From Leucobacter sp. L43 (GTDB taxonomy: Bacteria; Actinomycetota; Actinomycetes; Actinomycetales; Microbacteriaceae), in the NCBI RefSeq assembly GCF_016597785.1, contig NZ_JAENJG010000001.1, forward strand, positions 806,001-870,000: a stretch of 64,000 nucleotides of DNA. The letters run 5' to 3'. Position numbers and translations under genes: made by a program. Below, one piece after another: positions 17,750 through 27,038 of this stretch (its first letter is position 1; every line of letters begins with the position of its first letter). The notes under the pieces are model-generated. The model worked only from the letters and a program-made list of their open reading frames with translations, was not told the origin of the DNA and ran no database searches.

Positions 17750-18604
17750 GTGCCCCGCCGCATCTCCCCCACGCGCCAGCAGGCGCGCGCCAGAACGACC
17801 GCAGCCGTCGCCGTCTGCACCGTGATCCTCGCCCTCGCCGGCTGCGGCGCCCCCGGCGCGCCCGGGAATGCACCGGCAGCTGATGCCGACGACCCTGGGC
17901 TCTCCGGCCGGCTCACCGTCGCCGCAGCGGCTTCGCTGCAAGATGTCATCACCGAGGCCGCAGAAGCCTTCACCGCCGACCATCCAGATGTCGCCTTCGA
18001 CGCGCTGACCTTCGACGGTTCCTCGGTGCTCGCCACGCAGATCATCGGCGGCGCCCCCGTCGACGTCTTCGCATCTGCCGACGAGCGCACCATGTCGAGT
18101 GTCGGCGATGCCGGGTTGCTCGCCGCCGAACCCGTGCGGTTCGCGACCAGTGTTCTCGAGATCGCGGTGGCTCCGGGAAACCCCCTCGCGATCGACTCAC
18201 TCGAAGACCTCGCCCGGAGCGGAGCCGACGAGCGAAGGCCGACGGTCGTGGTGTGCGCCGCTGAGGTTCCCTGCGGCGCTGCCGCTCAGCAGTTGCTCGA
18301 GCGCGACGGAGTATCGCTGCAGCCCGCGAGCGAGGAGCAGAACGTCACGGCGGTCATGACCAAAGTGGCTTCCGGGGAGGCCGACGCCGGGTTGGTCTAT
18401 CGCTCCGATGTGCTGCGCTCAGCGGGCAGGGTCGAGGGCGTCGAGATCCCGGGTGCGGGCGACGCCGCTGGGAGCTATCTCATCGCCCCGATCGCCGGGT
18501 CGCGTTCCGAGGCGGCTGCGCGTGCGTTCGCCGACTCCCTCCTCGCCGCCGGCGTCCAGTCCCGGCTGGCCGAACTCAGTTTCGGCACGGTGGACTCCCC
18601 GTGA
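17750..18604 (+). CDS. modA: molybdate ABC transporter substrate-binding lipoprotein
   Basis: 284 residues. Signal peptide with lipobox LAGC (Cys32), then the ModA fold starting LTVAAAASLQDVI, with the ligand-contact motif DVFASAD. GTG start. It binds molybdate or tungstate outside the membrane. Its stop overlaps the modB start as GTGA. Confidence 0.92.
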   Translation: MPRRISPTRQQARARTTAAVAVCTVILALAGCGAPGAPGNAPAADADDPGLSGRLTVAAAASLQDVITEAAEAFTADHPDVAFDALTFDGSSVLATQIIGGAPVDVFASADERTMSSVGDAGLLAAEPVRFATSVLEIAVAPGNPLAIDSLEDLARSGADERRPTVVVCAAEVPCGAAAQQLLERDGVSLQPASEEQNVTAVMTKVASGEADAGLVYRSDVLRSAGRVEGVEIPGAGDAAGSYLIAPIAGSRSEAAARAFADSLLAAGVQSRLAELSFGTVDSP

Positions 18605-19443
18605 ACGGCGGATCGCGCACGCGACACGCGCCCGCCCGCGCATCGCAGCGACGCCGCCGGGAGGTTCCCGGCGTGGTGATCGCCCCCGCGCTCCTCGGCG
18701 GCGCGCTCCTCGTGCTGCCGCTCGTCGCACTGCTCGTCCGTATGAACTGGTCGGCTCTCCCCGCGACGCTCGCCGATCCGGCGACCGGCAGTGCACTGGC
18801 GCTCTCACTCATCACCGCGGCCTCCGCCACGCTCTGCTGCATCGCGCTCGGCGTGCCACTCGCCGTGGTCCTCTCCCGAGCGAGCGGCTGGTGGTCCGTC
18901 GCCCTGCGCGGCATCGTCACGCTCCCGCTCGTACTGCCACCGCTCGTGGGCGGTCTGGCACTCCTCTCACTGCTCGGCCGCGGCGGAGCGCTCGGCGATG
19001 TGCTCGCGGAGGCGGGAATCCGCATCCCGTTCACCACAGGCGCCGTCGTCATCGCGCAGACGTTCGTGTCGCTCCCGTTCCTCGTCATCTCCGTTGAGGG
19101 GGCGCTGCGCGCGCTCACCCCGGCGTTCGGCGACGCCGCGGCCACACTCGGCGCCACGCCCGCGACAGCGCTCTTCCGCGTCACACTGCCCATCATCCGC
19201 CCCGGCCTGACCGCCGGGATCATTCTCTGCTTCACCCGTGCGCTCGGGGAGTTCGGCGCTACAGCTCTCTTCGCCGGGAACGCCGGCGGTACGACTCGGA
19301 CGGTGCCCCTCGCGATCTACACGGCGTTCAACGGTGCCGGCGTCACGCAGGACACGGCGCTGACGCTGTCGCTGATCCTCATCGCGATCGCGCTCGTCTC
19401 ACTCGCGCTCGTGCAGGGGCGAACGGCCGCACGCGCGATGTAG
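18601..19443 (+). CDS. modB: molybdate ABC transporter permease
   Basis: 280 residues with about six membrane segments. The cytoplasmic coupling loop (PAFGDAAATLGATPATALFR) and the conserved CFTRALGEFGAT are clear ModB features. GTG start overlapping modA. The usual third gene modC (ATPase) is missing: a terminator follows directly and then moaA. Confidence 0.92.
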   Translation: MNGGSRTRHAPARASQRRRREVPGVVIAPALLGGALLVLPLVALLVRMNWSALPATLADPATGSALALSLITAASATLCCIALGVPLAVVLSRASGWWSVALRGIVTLPLVLPPLVGGLALLSLLGRGGALGDVLAEAGIRIPFTTGAVVIAQTFVSLPFLVISVEGALRALTPAFGDAAATLGATPATALFRVTLPIIRPGLTAGIILCFTRALGEFGATALFAGNAGGTTRTVPLAIYTAFNGAGVTQDTALTLSLILIAIALVSLALVQGRTAARAM

Positions 19444-19444
19444 G

Positions 19445-19468
19445 GCTCCCCGGCGGGGGCCGGGGAGC
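19445..19468 (+). terminator. terminator of the mod operon
   Basis: Perfect 10-bp GC stem with a 4-nt loop beginning 2 nt after modB. It shows that the operon ends after modB. Confidence 0.75.
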
Positions 19469-19500
19469 AGCTGCTAGGGTGGCGCGCAGGAGGTGCCGCG

Positions 19501-20586
19501 ATGCTGAAGCTGAGGCCCGTTTCGCGGGCCACCGGGCGTGCGCAGCGATTGCCCTCCGTCGGTCTCCCCGACGCTCGGGGGCGCGCGCTCCGCGACCTGC
19601 GCATCTCGATCACGGATCGCTGCAATTTCCGCTGCGTGTACTGCATGCCGAAGGAGCTCTTCGGCAGCGACCACCAATTCATGGAGCGCGACGAACTGCT
19701 GAGTTTCGATGAGATCGTGCGCGTCGCAGGCAGCGCCGTCGACCTCGGCGTCGACAAGCTGCGCCTCACCGGCGGCGAGCCGCTGCTGCGGCGGGGCATC
19801 GAGGAGCTCATCTCCAGACTCGCAGCGCTGCGCACCCCAGACGGAAGAAAGCCGGATCTGGCGCTCACGACGAACGGCTCCGCGCTGCGCGTCAAAGCCG
19901 CCGCCCTGCGCGAGGCCGGACTCGACCGGGTGACGGTCTCAGTCGACTCGCTCGATGAGACGCGATTCCAAGCGATCAACGACGTGCGGTTCCCGCTCGC
20001 CAGAGTCTTCGACGGCATCGCCGCGGCCAACGCGGCCGGGCTCGGCCCCGTGAAGGTGAACGCCGTCGTCAAGCGCGGCGTGAACGATGACGAGATCGTT
20101 CCGCTCGCGGAGCATTTCCGGGCGGAGGGCCAGATCCTGCGCTTCATCGAGTACATGGACGTCGGCGCGAGCAACGGCTGGGTGCTCGACGACGTCGTGC
20201 CGTCGGCGGAGATCATCGAGCGCATCGATGCGGTGCACCCCCTCGTACCGGTCGCGGAGACCCGACCGGGCGAGACCGCCAAGCGCTGGCGATACCTCGA
20301 CGGGTCAGGAGAGATCGGCGTCATCTCGAGTGTCACGGGCGCCTTCTGCGGAACCTGCACCCGTGCGCGCGTGTCGGCCGACGGCAAGCTCTACACCTGC
20401 CTGTTCGCGTCGCGCGGCTTCGATCTGCGCGAGTTGCTGCGCTCAGGGGCCGACGACGACCAGCTGCGAGGTGCCCTCGCAGACGTGTGGTCGGTGCGAG
20501 ACGATCGATACTCGGAGCAGCGCGCGCAGCTGGGCGATGCGGCTGCGGATCGCGAGCGGATCGAGATGTCGTATATCGGAGGGTGA
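19501..20586 (+). CDS. moaA: GTP 3',8-cyclase
   Basis: 361 residues, radical-SAM enzyme for the first step from GTP to cyclic pyranopterin. The SAM-cluster motif CNFRCVYC holds Cys41, Cys45 and Cys48; a second cluster motif FCGTCTRARVSADGKLYTC lies late in the chain; the C terminus ends in Gly-Gly as required for activation. AGGAGG precedes the ATG, and a TAGGGT box lies just upstream. It converges on moaE with 5 nt between stops. Confidence 0.96.
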   Translation: MLKLRPVSRATGRAQRLPSVGLPDARGRALRDLRISITDRCNFRCVYCMPKELFGSDHQFMERDELLSFDEIVRVAGSAVDLGVDKLRLTGGEPLLRRGIEELISRLAALRTPDGRKPDLALTTNGSALRVKAAALREAGLDRVTVSVDSLDETRFQAINDVRFPLARVFDGIAAANAAGLGPVKVNAVVKRGVNDDEIVPLAEHFRAEGQILRFIEYMDVGASNGWVLDDVVPSAEIIERIDAVHPLVPVAETRPGETAKRWRYLDGSGEIGVISSVTGAFCGTCTRARVSADGKLYTCLFASRGFDLRELLRSGADDDQLRGALADVWSVRDDRYSEQRAQLGDAAADRERIEMSYIGG

Positions 20587-20591
20587 TCGAG

Positions 20592-21005
20592 CTAGAGCCC
20601 GACCCACTCGCTGATCCCGTCGGCGAAGTGCTGGCGCTTCCAGATCGGCACCTCGTGCTTGACGCGCTCGACGAGTCGCTCGATGGCCGCGAAGGCTTCG
20701 GCCCGGTGCGGCGCAGAGGCCGCTGCGACGAGCGCGGCGTCACCGATGCTCAGTTCACCGACGCGGTGCACGGCGGCCAGTCGCAGCCCCGAGCGCTCCT
20801 GCTCCGACGCGACGCACGCGGCGATGAAGCGCTCGGCCTCCGGGTGCGCCCGATAGTCGAGCGCCGCCACATCTCGGCCCCCATCGTGATCGCGCACGAT
20901 CCCGTGGAAGGTCACCAGCGCGCCGCACGTCGGATCGTCGACCGCGGCGACCACCTGCTCGGCGTCGATCGACGTGTCGGTGATACGGGCGAATATCTCA
21001 GTCAT
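20592..21005 (-). CDS. moaE: molybdopterin synthase catalytic subunit
   Basis: 137 residues. MoaE holds the pterin and takes sulfur from MoaD thiocarboxylate. The catalytic lysine motif KHEVPIWKRQ is present, as is GALVTFHGIVRDH. Overlaps the upstream gene as ATGA. Its partner moaD is on the opposite strand at 22332. Confidence 0.94.
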   Translation of the reverse strand: MTEIFARITDTSIDAEQVVAAVDDPTCGALVTFHGIVRDHDGGRDVAALDYRAHPEAERFIAACVASEQERSGLRLAAVHRVGELSIGDAALVAAASAPHRAEAFAAIERLVERVKHEVPIWKRQHFADGISEWVGL

Positions 21006-22270
21006 GCGTCCTCCTCGGCCCGCGCGTCGGATGCACGCGCGCCTGCTTCCCCTCTGACGATCAGATCGGGTGCGGCGCTCGCGAGTCGCGAGATCCCGCC
21101 GCGCACGAAGCGAACCTCGTCGATCCCCTGCGACACGAGCGCTGCTGCCGCGCGAACGGAACGGGGATCGCGCTCGCAGTACACCCAGATGGGCCCATCG
21201 GCACCGTTCTCGAGCATGCCCTCCAGGCTCTGGATATCACCAGTCTCGATATCGTCCACCGAGAGCCGAACCGCGCCGCGCACGCGACGTTCAGCGAACT
21301 CCTCGGCGGACCTCACATCGAGCACGCGCGACGGCTCACCCATGCGCAGCGTCTCCGCGAAGGCTTCGGCACTGACCCCCCGTGACTCCGGCAGCATCGA
21401 TGACGGAGTCGTTCCGCAGAACATCTCGTAGTCCACCAGACCGGTGATCGGCGCCGCGAGCGGATCCCGGTTCACCGCGATCTCACGCGTACGGGCCGCG
21501 AGTGCGTCGTAGAGCAGCACCCGCCCGATCAGCGGCTCCCCGATGCCCGCGATGAGCTTCAGCGCCTCGGTCGCCATGAGCGTGCCGATGGTGCCGCAGA
21601 GGCCCGGAAGCACTCCCCCGACCGCGCAGTTCAGCACGCTCTCCGGCGCCGGCGGGGCGGGGAACAGATCGCGGTACCCGGGACCGAAGCGGTGCCAAGC
21701 GACGCCCACCTGCCCGGAGAACTGCAGAATCGCTCCCCACACGAGCGGAGTTCCGGTGAGCTCCGCCGCGTCGTTCGTGAGATAGCGGGTGGGAAAGTTG
21801 TCGCTGCCGTCGAGCACGAGATCGTACGCCTCGAACAGGTCGAGCGCGTTCGTCGCGCTCAGCCGCACACGATGGCGATCCACCGTGATACTCGGATCCA
21901 GGGCGAGCACGGTCTCCGCGAGCGCATCGACCTTCGCGCGCCCGATGTCGGAGGTACGATGCGTGGTCTGCCGGTGGAGGTTCGACATCTCGACGACGTC
22001 GTCATCGAGCAGCCCGATGCGGCCCACGCCGGCTCCGGCGAGAAACGGGACGCTCGCGCACCCCAAGCCGCCCGCGCCGATGACGAGCACCTTCGCATTC
22101 GCGAGTCGCCGCTGCGCTTCGTCGCCGAACCCCGGCAGCACGATCTGCCGCTGCGCGCGAATCGCGGCTTCTGCGGGGAGCGCCTCGACCGGAGCCACGA
22201 GCGGCGGGCGCCGGCCAGCGCCGCGTTCCGGTTCCGGTCGCGTCGCACGAGAATCACCGACCCCAGGCAT
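21002..22270 (-). CDS. moeZ: MoeZ-type adenylyltransferase/sulfurtransferase (ThiF plus rhodanese)
   Basis: About 422 residues. The N-terminal ThiF/MoeB fold has the nucleotide loop GAGGLGCASVPFLAGAG and the NCAVGG catalytic cysteine; the zinc-binding cysteine pairs of E. coli MoeB are not seen. The C-terminal rhodanese domain has an active-site loop YCERDPRS. It would adenylate the MoaD C-terminal glycine and load sulfur on it. I chose the ATG at 22270 because TAGAAT (22278-22283, minus strand) lies 7 nt upstream; starts at 22279 and 22291 are alternatives. Confidence 0.88.
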   Translation of the reverse strand: MPGVGDSRATRPEPERGAGRRPPLVAPVEALPAEAAIRAQRQIVLPGFGDEAQRRLANAKVLVIGAGGLGCASVPFLAGAGVGRIGLLDDDVVEMSNLHRQTTHRTSDIGRAKVDALAETVLALDPSITVDRHRVRLSATNALDLFEAYDLVLDGSDNFPTRYLTNDAAELTGTPLVWGAILQFSGQVGVAWHRFGPGYRDLFPAPPAPESVLNCAVGGVLPGLCGTIGTLMATEALKLIAGIGEPLIGRVLLYDALAARTREIAVNRDPLAAPITGLVDYEMFCGTTPSSMLPESRGVSAEAFAETLRMGEPSRVLDVRSAEEFAERRVRGAVRLSVDDIETGDIQSLEGMLENGADGPIWVYCERDPRSVRAAAALVSQGIDEVRFVRGGISRLASAAPDLIVRGEAGARASDARAEEDA

Positions 22271-22319
22271 GGCACTCATTCTACGAGCCATGCACGCCGG
22301 CGCACGCACGAGGGTTCGC

Positions 22320-22325
22320 TAGCAT
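22320..22325 (+). promoter_or_regulatory. -10 box TAGCAT, leaderless start of moaD operon
   Basis: TAGCAT ends 6 nt before the moaD ATG. The divergent moeZ has its own TAGAAT box 7 nt before its start, so two back-to-back leaderless promoters share 60 nt. Confidence 0.55.
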
Positions 22326-22331
22326 GGCGGT

Positions 22332-22580
22332 ATGCCTCGCATCACTCTGAGATACTTCGCAGCCGCGGCGGAAGCCACGGGCCGCGAGGAAGAGCTGTGG
22401 GAGACGACGGGTGATGCGACGCTCGCCGCACTTCGCACCGAGTTGGTCGAGCGCTACGGCGACGACATGCAACGGGTGATCCGCTCGGGTTCCTTCCTCG
22501 TGGACGGCACGGTGCGATGCGATGACGGGAAGATCGTCGGCGACGTCGTCGACGTGCTCCCCGCCTTCGCGGGAGGATGA
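22332..22580 (+). CDS. moaD: molybdopterin synthase sulfur carrier subunit
   Basis: 82 residues, ubiquitin-like fold, ending in the functional Gly-Gly (LPAFAGG) that becomes a thiocarboxylate. ATGA overlap with the following moeA copy. Leads the plus-strand operon moaD-moeA2-moaC-mog. Confidence 0.93.
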   Translation: MPRITLRYFAAAAEATGREEELWETTGDATLAALRTELVERYGDDMQRVIRSGSFLVDGTVRCDDGKIVGDVVDVLPAFAGG

Positions 22581-23872
22581 CGATGCGCAGCCACGCCGAG
22601 CACGCAGCGGTCGTCGCCGAGCTCATGCTTCCGCTGCTCGAAGATCTGGCGCTGCGCGCGCCCGAGCTGATTCCCATCGACGACGGTGCGCTCTCGGGCC
22701 GAGTGGCCGCCCACGACATCGCCGCCGCTCTCGCGCTGCCGCCCTTCGACAACTCGCAGATGGACGGCTATGCGGTGCGCACCGCAGATTTCACCGGTGC
22801 TCCGCCGTTCGTGCTGACCGTCGGCCCCACAGCCGCGGCGGGCGACCCGCCGTTCATGTGCCCGCCGGGCGCCGCCTGTCCCGTCATGACGGGTGCCGCT
22901 GTTCCGTTCGGAGCCGACGCCGTGATCCCGATCGAGCAGGCGGATCCGCCGCAATTCGGGCGGTTGCACCGCCCGACCGGCACGCCGCTGCCTCTCGCGC
23001 CGCCCGAGGAGACCGTCGCCTTCGCCGGGGCTCCGTCCGCCGGCGCGTTCGTGCGGGAGCAGGGATCCGATCACCGGCCCGGCGCACCACTGCTGCGCGC
23101 CGGGACCCGGCTGCGCCCGACATCGATCGGTCTCCTCGCGAGCGCAGGGGTCTCGACGGTCCCAGTGCGTCTGCGTCCGCGCGTCCTGCTGCTCTCGACG
23201 GGCGACGAGGTCACCGCCCCGGGTGAGCCGCTCGGGCCCGGGCGCATCTACGACGCGAACGCGCCGATGCTGGCGGCTGCCCTGCGCGAGGCGGGAGCCG
23301 ACGTCACCACGCGACGGGTCGCCGATCACCCCGAAGCGCTTCGCGCATGCATCGAAGCCGCGGGGACCCACGATCTGCTGGTCACCTCTGGCGGCATCAG
23401 CGCCGGGGCCTTCGAGGTGGTGCGGGATGCCTTCGGCGGCGATTCCGATGCTGCGCGCTCGACGGGCGATATCAGCTTCACCGGGATCGCGATGCAGCCA
23501 GGAGGTCCGCAAGGCGCCGGTTCCATCGTCGTCGACGGGCGGCGACTCGTCACCCTCTGCTTCCCCGGAAACCCTGTGAGCTCCGCCATCTCCGCAGAGC
23601 TCTTCCTCCTGCCGCTGCTTCGCGCGTACGCCGGAGCGCCGGCGCACGGCGAGCGCTCGACGGCCGTGCTCGCGCACGACGCGGATTCGCCCGAGCACAA
23701 GCATCAAGTGCGTCGCGGTCGCTTCCTCGACGATGGCACGGTAGCCCTGACGCCGCCGAGCTCGCACCTGCTTGCGGACCTCGCCCGCGCCGAGCTGCTC
23801 GCCCACATCCCCATCGGAGTCGCCCATCTCGAGGCCGGCTCCCCGATCGAGATACAGAGGTTCGATGTCTGA
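22577..23872 (+). CDS. moeA: molybdopterin molybdenumtransferase (copy 2)
   Basis: 431 residues. [11 protein letters not shown] lies at 58-68 and [13 protein letters not shown] and FPGNPVSSA in the later domain. It is clearly paralogous to the copy at 10240 but diverged. Paired MoeA proteins are common in actinobacteria and may serve different Mo enzymes or metals. Overlaps moaC by 8 nt. Confidence 0.92.
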   Translation: MTMRSHAEHAAVVAELMLPLLEDLALRAPELIPIDDGALSGRVAAHDIAAALALPPFDNSQMDGYAVRTADFTGAPPFVLTVGPTAAAGDPPFMCPPGAACPVMTGAAVPFGADAVIPIEQADPPQFGRLHRPTGTPLPLAPPEETVAFAGAPSAGAFVREQGSDHRPGAPLLRAGTRLRPTSIGLLASAGVSTVPVRLRPRVLLLSTGDEVTAPGEPLGPGRIYDANAPMLAAALREAGADVTTRRVADHPEALRACIEAAGTHDLLVTSGGISAGAFEVVRDAFGGDSDAARSTGDISFTGIAMQPGGPQGAGSIVVDGRRLVTLCFPGNPVSSAISAELFLLPLLRAYAGAPAHGERSTAVLAHDADSPEHKHQVRRGRFLDDGTVALTPPSSHLLADLARAELLAHIPIGVAHLEAGSPIEIQRFDV

Positions 23873-24371
23873 GAACGCTCCCCGACCGACCGCTGCAGAT
23901 GCAGGAGAGCTCACTCACCTGCGCCCGGACGGCAGCGCGCACATGGTCGACGTCAGCGATAAGGCCGTGACGAAGCGCACAGCGACCGCGGAGGCGTACC
24001 TCGAGACGCGCGCCGATGTGGTGGAGCGTCTCGCGACGGGTGACCTGCCGAAGGGAGAGGCACTCGGTACGGCGCGCATCGCCGGCATCATGGCGGCCAA
24101 GCGCACCCCCGACCTCATCCCGCTCTGCCACCCGCTGCCGCTCTCGAAGGTCGCGATCGACTTCGAGTGCGAGTCCGATCGGGTCCGCATCACCGCCGCT
24201 GTGACGACGCGCGGTGTGACGGGCGTCGAGATGGAGGCGCTGACCGCGGTGAGCGTCGCCGCCCTGACCCTCTACGACATGATCAAGGCGGTCGACCACC
24301 ACGCGGTCATCACGAGCACTCGTGTGCTGGCCAAAGCTGGCGGCAAGAGCGGCGACTGGGAGATCTCGTGA
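23865..24371 (+). CDS. moaC: cyclic pyranopterin monophosphate synthase
   Basis: 168 residues. MoaC completes ring formation after MoaA. The conserved [15 protein letters not shown] and [20 protein letters not shown] are present with the catalytic lysine in the latter. ATG at 23865 overlaps moeA; GTGA overlap with mog downstream. Confidence 0.95.
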   Translation: MSENAPRPTAADAGELTHLRPDGSAHMVDVSDKAVTKRTATAEAYLETRADVVERLATGDLPKGEALGTARIAGIMAAKRTPDLIPLCHPLPLSKVAIDFECESDRVRITAAVTTRGVTGVEMEALTAVSVAALTLYDMIKAVDHHAVITSTRVLAKAGGKSGDWEIS

Positions 24372-24877
24372 GCGAAGCTCCGCGTGCGGCGCGCGTGATC
24401 GTCGCGTCGACGAGTGCGGCCGCCGGGAAAGCATCGGACACCACCGGTCCCCTCATCGCCGAATGGCTGCGCGAACACGGCTTCACCACCGGTGACCCCT
24501 CCGTCGTCGCCGACGGTGACGACGTGGCGCGCGCCGTGCGATCCGCGCTGGCCGAAGCGCCAGCGGTGATCGTGACGACCGGCGGCACCGGGGTGTCCCC
24601 CAGCGATCGCACCCCGGAGGCCGTCGAGCCGTTGCTCGAGGTGCAGGTGCCCGGGCTCATCGAGGAGCTGCGGAGACGAGGAGTCGCGACGCTCCCCGCC
24701 GCGGTGCTCACCCGGGGTGTGGCAGGGTTCGCCGGATCCTCGTTCATCATCACACTCCCCGGCTCGGCCGGCGGCGTGCGCGACGGTCTCGCCGTGCTCG
24801 AGACGACCCTCGAGCACGTGCTCGCGCAGCGCTCCGGCGGAACGCGATCCCACGACGGGCACGCGCCGCGACGCTGA
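24368..24877 (+). CDS. mog: molybdopterin adenylyltransferase (Mog/MoaB family)
   Basis: 169 residues. The MoCF-fold motif [16 protein letters not shown] is complete, followed by LPGSAGGV. It would adenylate molybdopterin before MoeA inserts molybdenum. GTG start coupled to moaC. Converges on the purine permease with 27 nt between. Confidence 0.92.
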   Translation: MSEAPRAARVIVASTSAAAGKASDTTGPLIAEWLREHGFTTGDPSVVADGDDVARAVRSALAEAPAVIVTTGGTGVSPSDRTPEAVEPLLEVQVPGLIEELRRRGVATLPAAVLTRGVAGFAGSSFIITLPGSAGGVRDGLAVLETTLEHVLAQRSGGTRSHDGHAPRR

Positions 24878-24904
24878 CCGCCGCATTCCGCGCCCGAGCG
24901 AGGA

Positions 24905-26356
24905 CTAGACGCCGAGCGCCGCCTCGATCGGCCCGCGGGCGAAGAACAGCACGAAGCCGGCCCCGACGACCCACAGCAGCCAGTGCACCTGCTTCGCGCG
25001 CCCGGAGAAGGCGTGCACCAGCACCCAGGCCACGAAGCCGGCGCCGATGCCATTCGCGATCGAGTAGGTCATCGGCATGACGGCGACCGTCAGGAATACC
25101 GGGAGCAGCACGCGGAAGTCGGTGAGGTCGATGTGCTTGATCTGCGCCATCATCAGCGCGCCCACGATCACCAGCGCTGCTGCGGCCACCTCGGTCGGCA
25201 CGATCTGCGTGAGCGGGGTGAAGAACATCGCGAGCAGGAACATGAGGCCCGTGACGATGTTCGCGAACCCGGTGCGCGCCCCTTCGCCGATGCCGGCCCC
25301 CGACTCGATGAAGACCGTGTTCGACGATGACGACGTCAAACCGCCCGCGATGGCGCCGACGCCCTCGACGACGAGCGCCGACTTCAGACGCGGGAAGTTG
25401 CCCTGCGCATCGGCGAGTCCCGCCTCGCGCGACAGGCCCGTCATCGTGCCCATGGCATCGAAGAAGTTCGTGAAGAGCAGCGTGAAGACGAGCATCACGA
25501 TGGTGACGATGCCGACGCGCCCCAGATCGAAGCTGACCGCTCCGACGAGCCCGAGGTCCGGGATGCCGAACGGCGCTCCGTCGAGCGCCGGCACTGTGAG
25601 CCCCCAGCCGCCCGGGTTCTCCGTTGCGGCACCGAGATTCCAGATGGCTTCCACGACGACCGCGATGACCGTGCCGGAGACGAGACCGATCAGCAGGCCG
25701 CCCTTGACCTTCGCCGCGACCAGCACTCCGGTCAGGATCAGCGTGACCACGAAGATCAGCGTCGGGACGGTGACGACCGAGCCCCCGATGCCGAGCCCGA
25801 CGGGCGGAGACGCGCTTCCCGTCGCCGTGACGAACCCGGAGTTGACGAAGCCGATGAAGGCGATGAAGAGACCGATGCCGACCGTGATGGCGAGCTTCAG
25901 CTCGACCGGCACGGCATCGAAGATCATGCGGCGGAGGCCCGTCGCGGCGAGCAGAACGATGAGCACGCCGTTGATGACGACGAGCGCCATCGCCTCCGGC
26001 CAGGTGACCTGGCCGACGACGGAGAAGGCGAGGAACGCGTTGATGCCCAACCCCGCTGCGAAGCCGAACGGAAGCCGCGAGACGATGCCGAACAGGATCG
26101 TCATGACCCCGGCCGTCAGAGCGGTGACGGCACTGACCGCCGGGAACGAGAGCGTGTTCCCCTCGACGTCAACGCCGCTCGTCAGGATGATCGGGTTCAA
26201 GATGACGATGTAGGCCATCGTCACGAAGGTGACGAGCCCGCCGCGTATCTCGGTTCCGAAGGATGAGCCGCGCTCGGTGATCTTGAAATAGCGGTCGACA
26301 CCTCCCCACGCACCGGTGGGTTTCCGCTCGTCCGTCACCTGCTGCGCCTCCGTCAC
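24905..26356 (-). CDS. NCS2 family purine (guanine/hypoxanthine-type) permease
   Basis: 483 residues with about 12-14 membrane segments. It resembles the AzgA branch: start KITERGSSFGTEIRGGLVTF, GLGINAFLAF, TNFFDAMGTMTGL and SSNTVFIESGAGIGEGARTG are conserved. The family imports adenine, guanine or hypoxanthine with protons. GTG at 26356 is chosen over 26410 because AGGAG lies 7 nt upstream. Confidence 0.88.
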   Translation of the reverse strand: MTEAQQVTDERKPTGAWGGVDRYFKITERGSSFGTEIRGGLVTFVTMAYIVILNPIILTSGVDVEGNTLSFPAVSAVTALTAGVMTILFGIVSRLPFGFAAGLGINAFLAFSVVGQVTWPEAMALVVINGVLIVLLAATGLRRMIFDAVPVELKLAITVGIGLFIAFIGFVNSGFVTATGSASPPVGLGIGGSVVTVPTLIFVVTLILTGVLVAAKVKGGLLIGLVSGTVIAVVVEAIWNLGAATENPGGWGLTVPALDGAPFGIPDLGLVGAVSFDLGRVGIVTIVMLVFTLLFTNFFDAMGTMTGLSREAGLADAQGNFPRLKSALVVEGVGAIAGGLTSSSSNTVFIESGAGIGEGARTGFANIVTGLMFLLAMFFTPLTQIVPTEVAAAALVIVGALMMAQIKHIDLTDFRVLLPVFLTVAVMPMTYSIANGIGAGFVAWVLVHAFSGRAKQVHWLLWVVGAGFVLFFARGPIEAALGV

Positions 26357-26442
26357 GGGCAGCTCCTCTCCGTCACACTGGGTGTTCGCTGAACACGGAA
26401 ACGCTACCACCGCATGCGCGCCAGGTCGTCCCGAAACGACAA

Positions 26443-26482
26443 CGACCGAGGATCGCTCGCGAGAAGGAGCGATCCTCGGTCG
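26443..26482 (-). terminator. terminator after the FKBP gene
   Basis: Perfect 16-bp stem with an 8-nt loop, 64 nt past the FKBP stop and upstream of the permease. A short direct repeat CAGCTGCTCAG lies between it and the gene. Confidence 0.7.
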
Positions 26483-26545
26483 AAGGATCGGCGTGCTGTC
26501 AGCTGCTCAGTTCTTCAGCTGCTCAGCCGACGGTGCGTCGAACGA

Positions 26546-26917
26546 TCAGCTCACACCGAGCAGATCGATCACGAAGATCAGGGTCTTGCCCGACAGGGGA
26601 TGCCCGCCCGACGTGCCGTACGCCTGAGCGGCGGGAACGATGAGCTTGCGACGCCCGCCCACCTTCATGCCCGGGATCCCGACCTGCCACCCCTGGATGA
26701 GCGCGCGCAGCGGGAAGTTGATCGATTCACCTCGGCCCCACGACGAATCGAATTCCTCACCCGAGTCGTACTCGACGCCGAGGTAGTGCACGTCGACGGT
26801 CGAGCTCGCGAAGGCCTCCTCGCCGGTGCCCTCCACGATGTCGACGATCTGCAGTTCAGTCGGCGCCGGTCCCTCGGGGAACTCGATCTCGGGCTTCGTC
26901 TGCGGTGTTTCAGTCAT
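26546..26917 (-). CDS. FKBP-type peptidyl-prolyl isomerase
   Basis: 123 residues, a single FKBP domain without signal peptide: VDVHYLGVEYDSGEEFDSSW, INFPL, VIPGW-equivalent LIQGWQVGIPGMKVGGRRKL and the late GGHPLSGKTLIF. It catalyses cis-trans proline isomerisation in the cytoplasm. ATG at 26917 gives the normal compact domain. Confidence 0.92.
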   Translation of the reverse strand: MTETPQTKPEIEFPEGPAPTELQIVDIVEGTGEEAFASSTVDVHYLGVEYDSGEEFDSSWGRGESINFPLRALIQGWQVGIPGMKVGGRRKLIVPAAQAYGTSGGHPLSGKTLIFVIDLLGVS

Positions 26918-27026
26918 GCCCTCATTCTCGCGGATTCTCCGCCGCCGCCGCCTCCGAGTTCGCCCACAGGGGAACTGCGTGCGGTCGTCGAATATGGACG
27001 ACGCGAACAACGGGCCAGGCTTCCGG

Positions 27027-27032
27027 TAACCT
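27027..27032 (+). promoter_or_regulatory. -10 box TAACCT, leaderless start
   Basis: TAACCT ends 6 nt before the GTG at 27039. Confidence 0.5.
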
Positions 27033-27038
27033 TTCACT

